A stretch of DNA of 22,459 nucleotides from Ophiothrix spiculata (Eukaryota > Echinodermata > Ophiuroidea > Amphilepidida > Ophiotrichidae), in the NCBI GenBank assembly GCA_000969725.1, contig JXSR01S011670.1, one strand, 5' to 3'. The notes beneath the pieces were generated by a model that was given only the letters and a program-made list of their open reading frames with translations, made no database searches and was not told the origin of the DNA. Of the stretch, positions 21,103 through 22,459 are shown piece after piece (positions within the stretch are counted from its first letter, which is position 1; each line of letters opens with the position of its first letter). Made by a program: the position numbers and the translations under genes.

Positions 21103-21128
21103 TTAAAGGGATAGTCCTACCACCACTG
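21103..21128 (+). repeat. TTAA-type end shared with 3464-3487
   Basis: TTAAAGGGA followed by TAGTCCTACCACCACTG. The last 24 bp match 3464-3487 at 23 positions. It fits the TTAAAGGRR pattern and lies 27 bp beyond the hAT element, whose insertion may have split an older element. Confidence 0.6.
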
Positions 21129-21177
21129 ATATGTACTTGCATTTTTGAGAAAAGTTAGAAAATGTGTCCTTTTCTAA

Positions 21178-21201
21178 TTATTGTCGGGGCCCCGACAATA
21201 A
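21178..21201. repeat. Perfect 24-bp palindrome
   Basis: The 12-bp half TTATTGTCGGGG is followed directly by its exact reverse complement with no spacer, giving a GGGGCCCC centre. Confidence 0.95.
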
Positions 21202-21346
21202 ATACAACAGTAGTCTATGGGGATTTTCAAAATGCTAAAAAAGCTTGTAACTTGGAAACGAACAGTCCCAATCAAGTGGAATTTTCAGTATACATTTATG
21301 TTGTAATCTTCTTTTTATTTAGCTAGAAAAAAGGCCACATCAAAAT

Positions 21347-21935
21347 GGGATGGTACAATTTGTGACCCCACTTTTGTGACCCCACTTTATTCTTGCCGAA
21401 ATTTGATATAGATGTACTCTTGGACATCCTGAGCAACATGAGCACATTTTAAAAATCATCCGAGGTCATTAACGTCAAGTTCTAAAAATGCTCCGATTGA
21501 CCTGAATTTTTTTATGGATGTACTTTAGGACATCCTGAGCAACATAAACACATTTTTAAAATTATTCAAGGTTATTAAGGTGGTCAAAAAGGGTAAAAGG
21601 TCAAATTGTCAAATATTGATTTTGATTATTGACCGAAGCAGGGTTGAAATATTTTCAAATTTGACCCGGAAGTTACCCTTAATGACCTCTGAAATGGGTT
21701 TATGTTCCTAAGGATGTCATAAAGTATATCCGTAATCAAACTTCAGGTCAATCGGAGCATTTTTAAAATTTGACGTTTGACCCCTTTAAGACACCTTGAT
21801 GACCTCGGATGACTTTTAGAATGTGTTCATGTTGCTCAGGATGTCCTAAAGTACATCCATATCAAATTTCAGCAAAAATAAAGTGGGGTCACAAAAGTGG
21901 GGTCACAGAAGTGGGGTCACAAATTGTACCATCCC
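21347..21935. mobile_element. Long fold-back (inverted-arm) element
   Basis: Two arms of roughly 250-290 bp face each other over 589 bp. Both begin GGGATGGTACAATTTGTGAC when read inward. The left arm has two copies of a GTGACCCCACTT block and the right arm has three. Each arm also contains a second-order direct repeat of about 106 bp, built on GATGTACT...GGACATCCTGAGCAACAT (21411 and 21517 in the left arm). The arms differ by scattered substitutions, about 80-85% alike by eye. The middle, about 21605-21650, is unpaired. There is no ORF. A transcript through it would fold into a long double-stranded RNA. Confidence 0.85.
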
Positions 21936-22000
21936 CATCAAAATCATGAATTGCACCTTTAAAAATTAGGAAAAACTAAAAATAAGCATGACCTTCCAGG

Positions 22001-22065
22001 CATAGCATATTTGTACTATATTGATCAGTAAAATAAATAGTTTTACTAGTGATCAATATGCTATG
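22001..22065. repeat. Interrupted inverted repeat
   Basis: CATAGCATATT at 22001-22011 faces AATATGCTATG at 22055-22065. Inside these, TTGATCA-GTAAAA pairs with TTTTACTAGTGATCAA. The left arm has about 9 extra bases between the blocks. The whole can fold as an imperfect hairpin with a 7-nt loop. Confidence 0.75.
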
Positions 22066-22459
22066 TTATTAGGCAATCAATGGGAATTGAAATATAATCA
22101 ATCAAATCAATTTTCTTCTGAATTCAATGGTCAATAAATTGAAGTAATCTCAGAAACGCAATCAAATATTCACAGACTGGGCTCCTCTAACTCCAAATGT
22201 CTCTCGAACTTTTTGTCCAGACAAAAACCACTTCTGTCAAATCTTGGTATTCTAGTAGGCCTACGTGAATACTTCACAATTTGAAAAAGATTTATGTAGA
22301 TTTTATTTATTTCAAGCAAAAACATTTTTAAGTGAAGTTGCTAGCTGGGACCATCTAATCAGGTTCTAAAACAAAAATGTTACAAGAAATTGGTGTAATA
22401 TGAAATCCCCAGCAAACACAAAACGTTTTTAAGGGGGTTTTCTCAGAGATGCAAATCCC
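22066..22459. other. AT-rich window edge, no gene seen
   Basis: It holds AATC-rich pieces near 22098-22110 and one GTAGGCCTAC palindrome (about 22255-22264). I see no exon or element ends. Confidence 0.5.

Larger units (their letters stand above)
20381..21962. mobile_element. Composite block with TTAA-type inverted ends
   Basis: TTAAAGGGGCAATTCATGAT at 20381-20400 faces ATCATGAATTGCACCTTTAA at 21943-21962, matching at 19 of 20 positions. TTAA followed by AGGRR fits the ends of T2/Kolobok-type transposons; the right end departs by one base. Within the 1.58 kb lie dispersed repeat A copy 2, a hAT element with its own duplication, another TTAAAGGGA-type end at 21103, a perfect palindrome and a long fold-back. 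I read this as nested insertions in, or between the ends of, one or more Kolobok-like elements. The ends could instead belong to two separate elements of one family lying in opposite directions. Confidence 0.55.

Noticed and set aside
1..22459. CRISPR array, bacterial operon, rRNA gene or phage module.
   Set aside because: No regularly spaced direct repeats, no contiguous ORFs with ribosome-binding sites, no rRNA-like stretches; the composition and repeats are those of an animal genome.

Overview
The window looks like AT-rich nuclear DNA of an invertebrate animal. It shows no dense ORFs, no operon spacing and no long reading frame; instead it has many short non-autonomous transposons, tRNA-derived fragments and microsatellites. 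The palindrome AGGCCT occurs at least 12 times, often as TAGGCCTA or GTAGGCCTAC. From memory this, together with the kinds of repeat present, fits a marine deuterostome (echinoderm or hemichordate-like). That assignment is a guess; the animal intron/intergenic setting is much firmer.

Layout, left to right. 1-2600 is mostly unique sequence with one terminal-inverted-repeat element (596-826) and a nested palindrome (978-1029). 2612-3025 holds a dispersed repeat followed by a tRNA-Arg-like Pol III unit. 3441-3755 has a short transposon end and a 41-bp tandem duplication. 4049-4920 is a well-preserved pogo/Tigger-like element flanked by TA, with perfect 28-bp ends. 6041-6115 has a TTAA-type transposon end next to a second tRNA-like fragment. 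6126-9907 is featureless. 9908-10149 is an inverted second copy of the 596-826 element.

From 10150 to 12316 there are only tandem repeats and hairpins. 12317-12556 is a small element with about 50-bp inverted ends. 12770-13030 (minus) is the only convincing coding candidate, a cysteine-rich exon. 13156-13539 is a PIF/Harbinger-type element with TTA duplications. 13660-13960 is another dispersed repeat. 15080-15625 is a GC-rich modular palindromic element. 16802-17763 is a mariner-like deletion derivative. 18729-18759 is a perfect inverted pair of nuclear-receptor sites. 20381-21962 is a nested composite: TTAA-type ends enclose a second copy of the 2612 repeat, a hAT element with an 8-bp duplication, a perfect 24-bp palindrome and a 589-bp fold-back.

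There is no sign of several genes working together. The biology here is a layered record of transposon insertion, in which at least five different DNA-transposon types can be told apart by their ends and target duplications. No transposase is intact. The least familiar objects are the GC-rich module array and the fold-back element.
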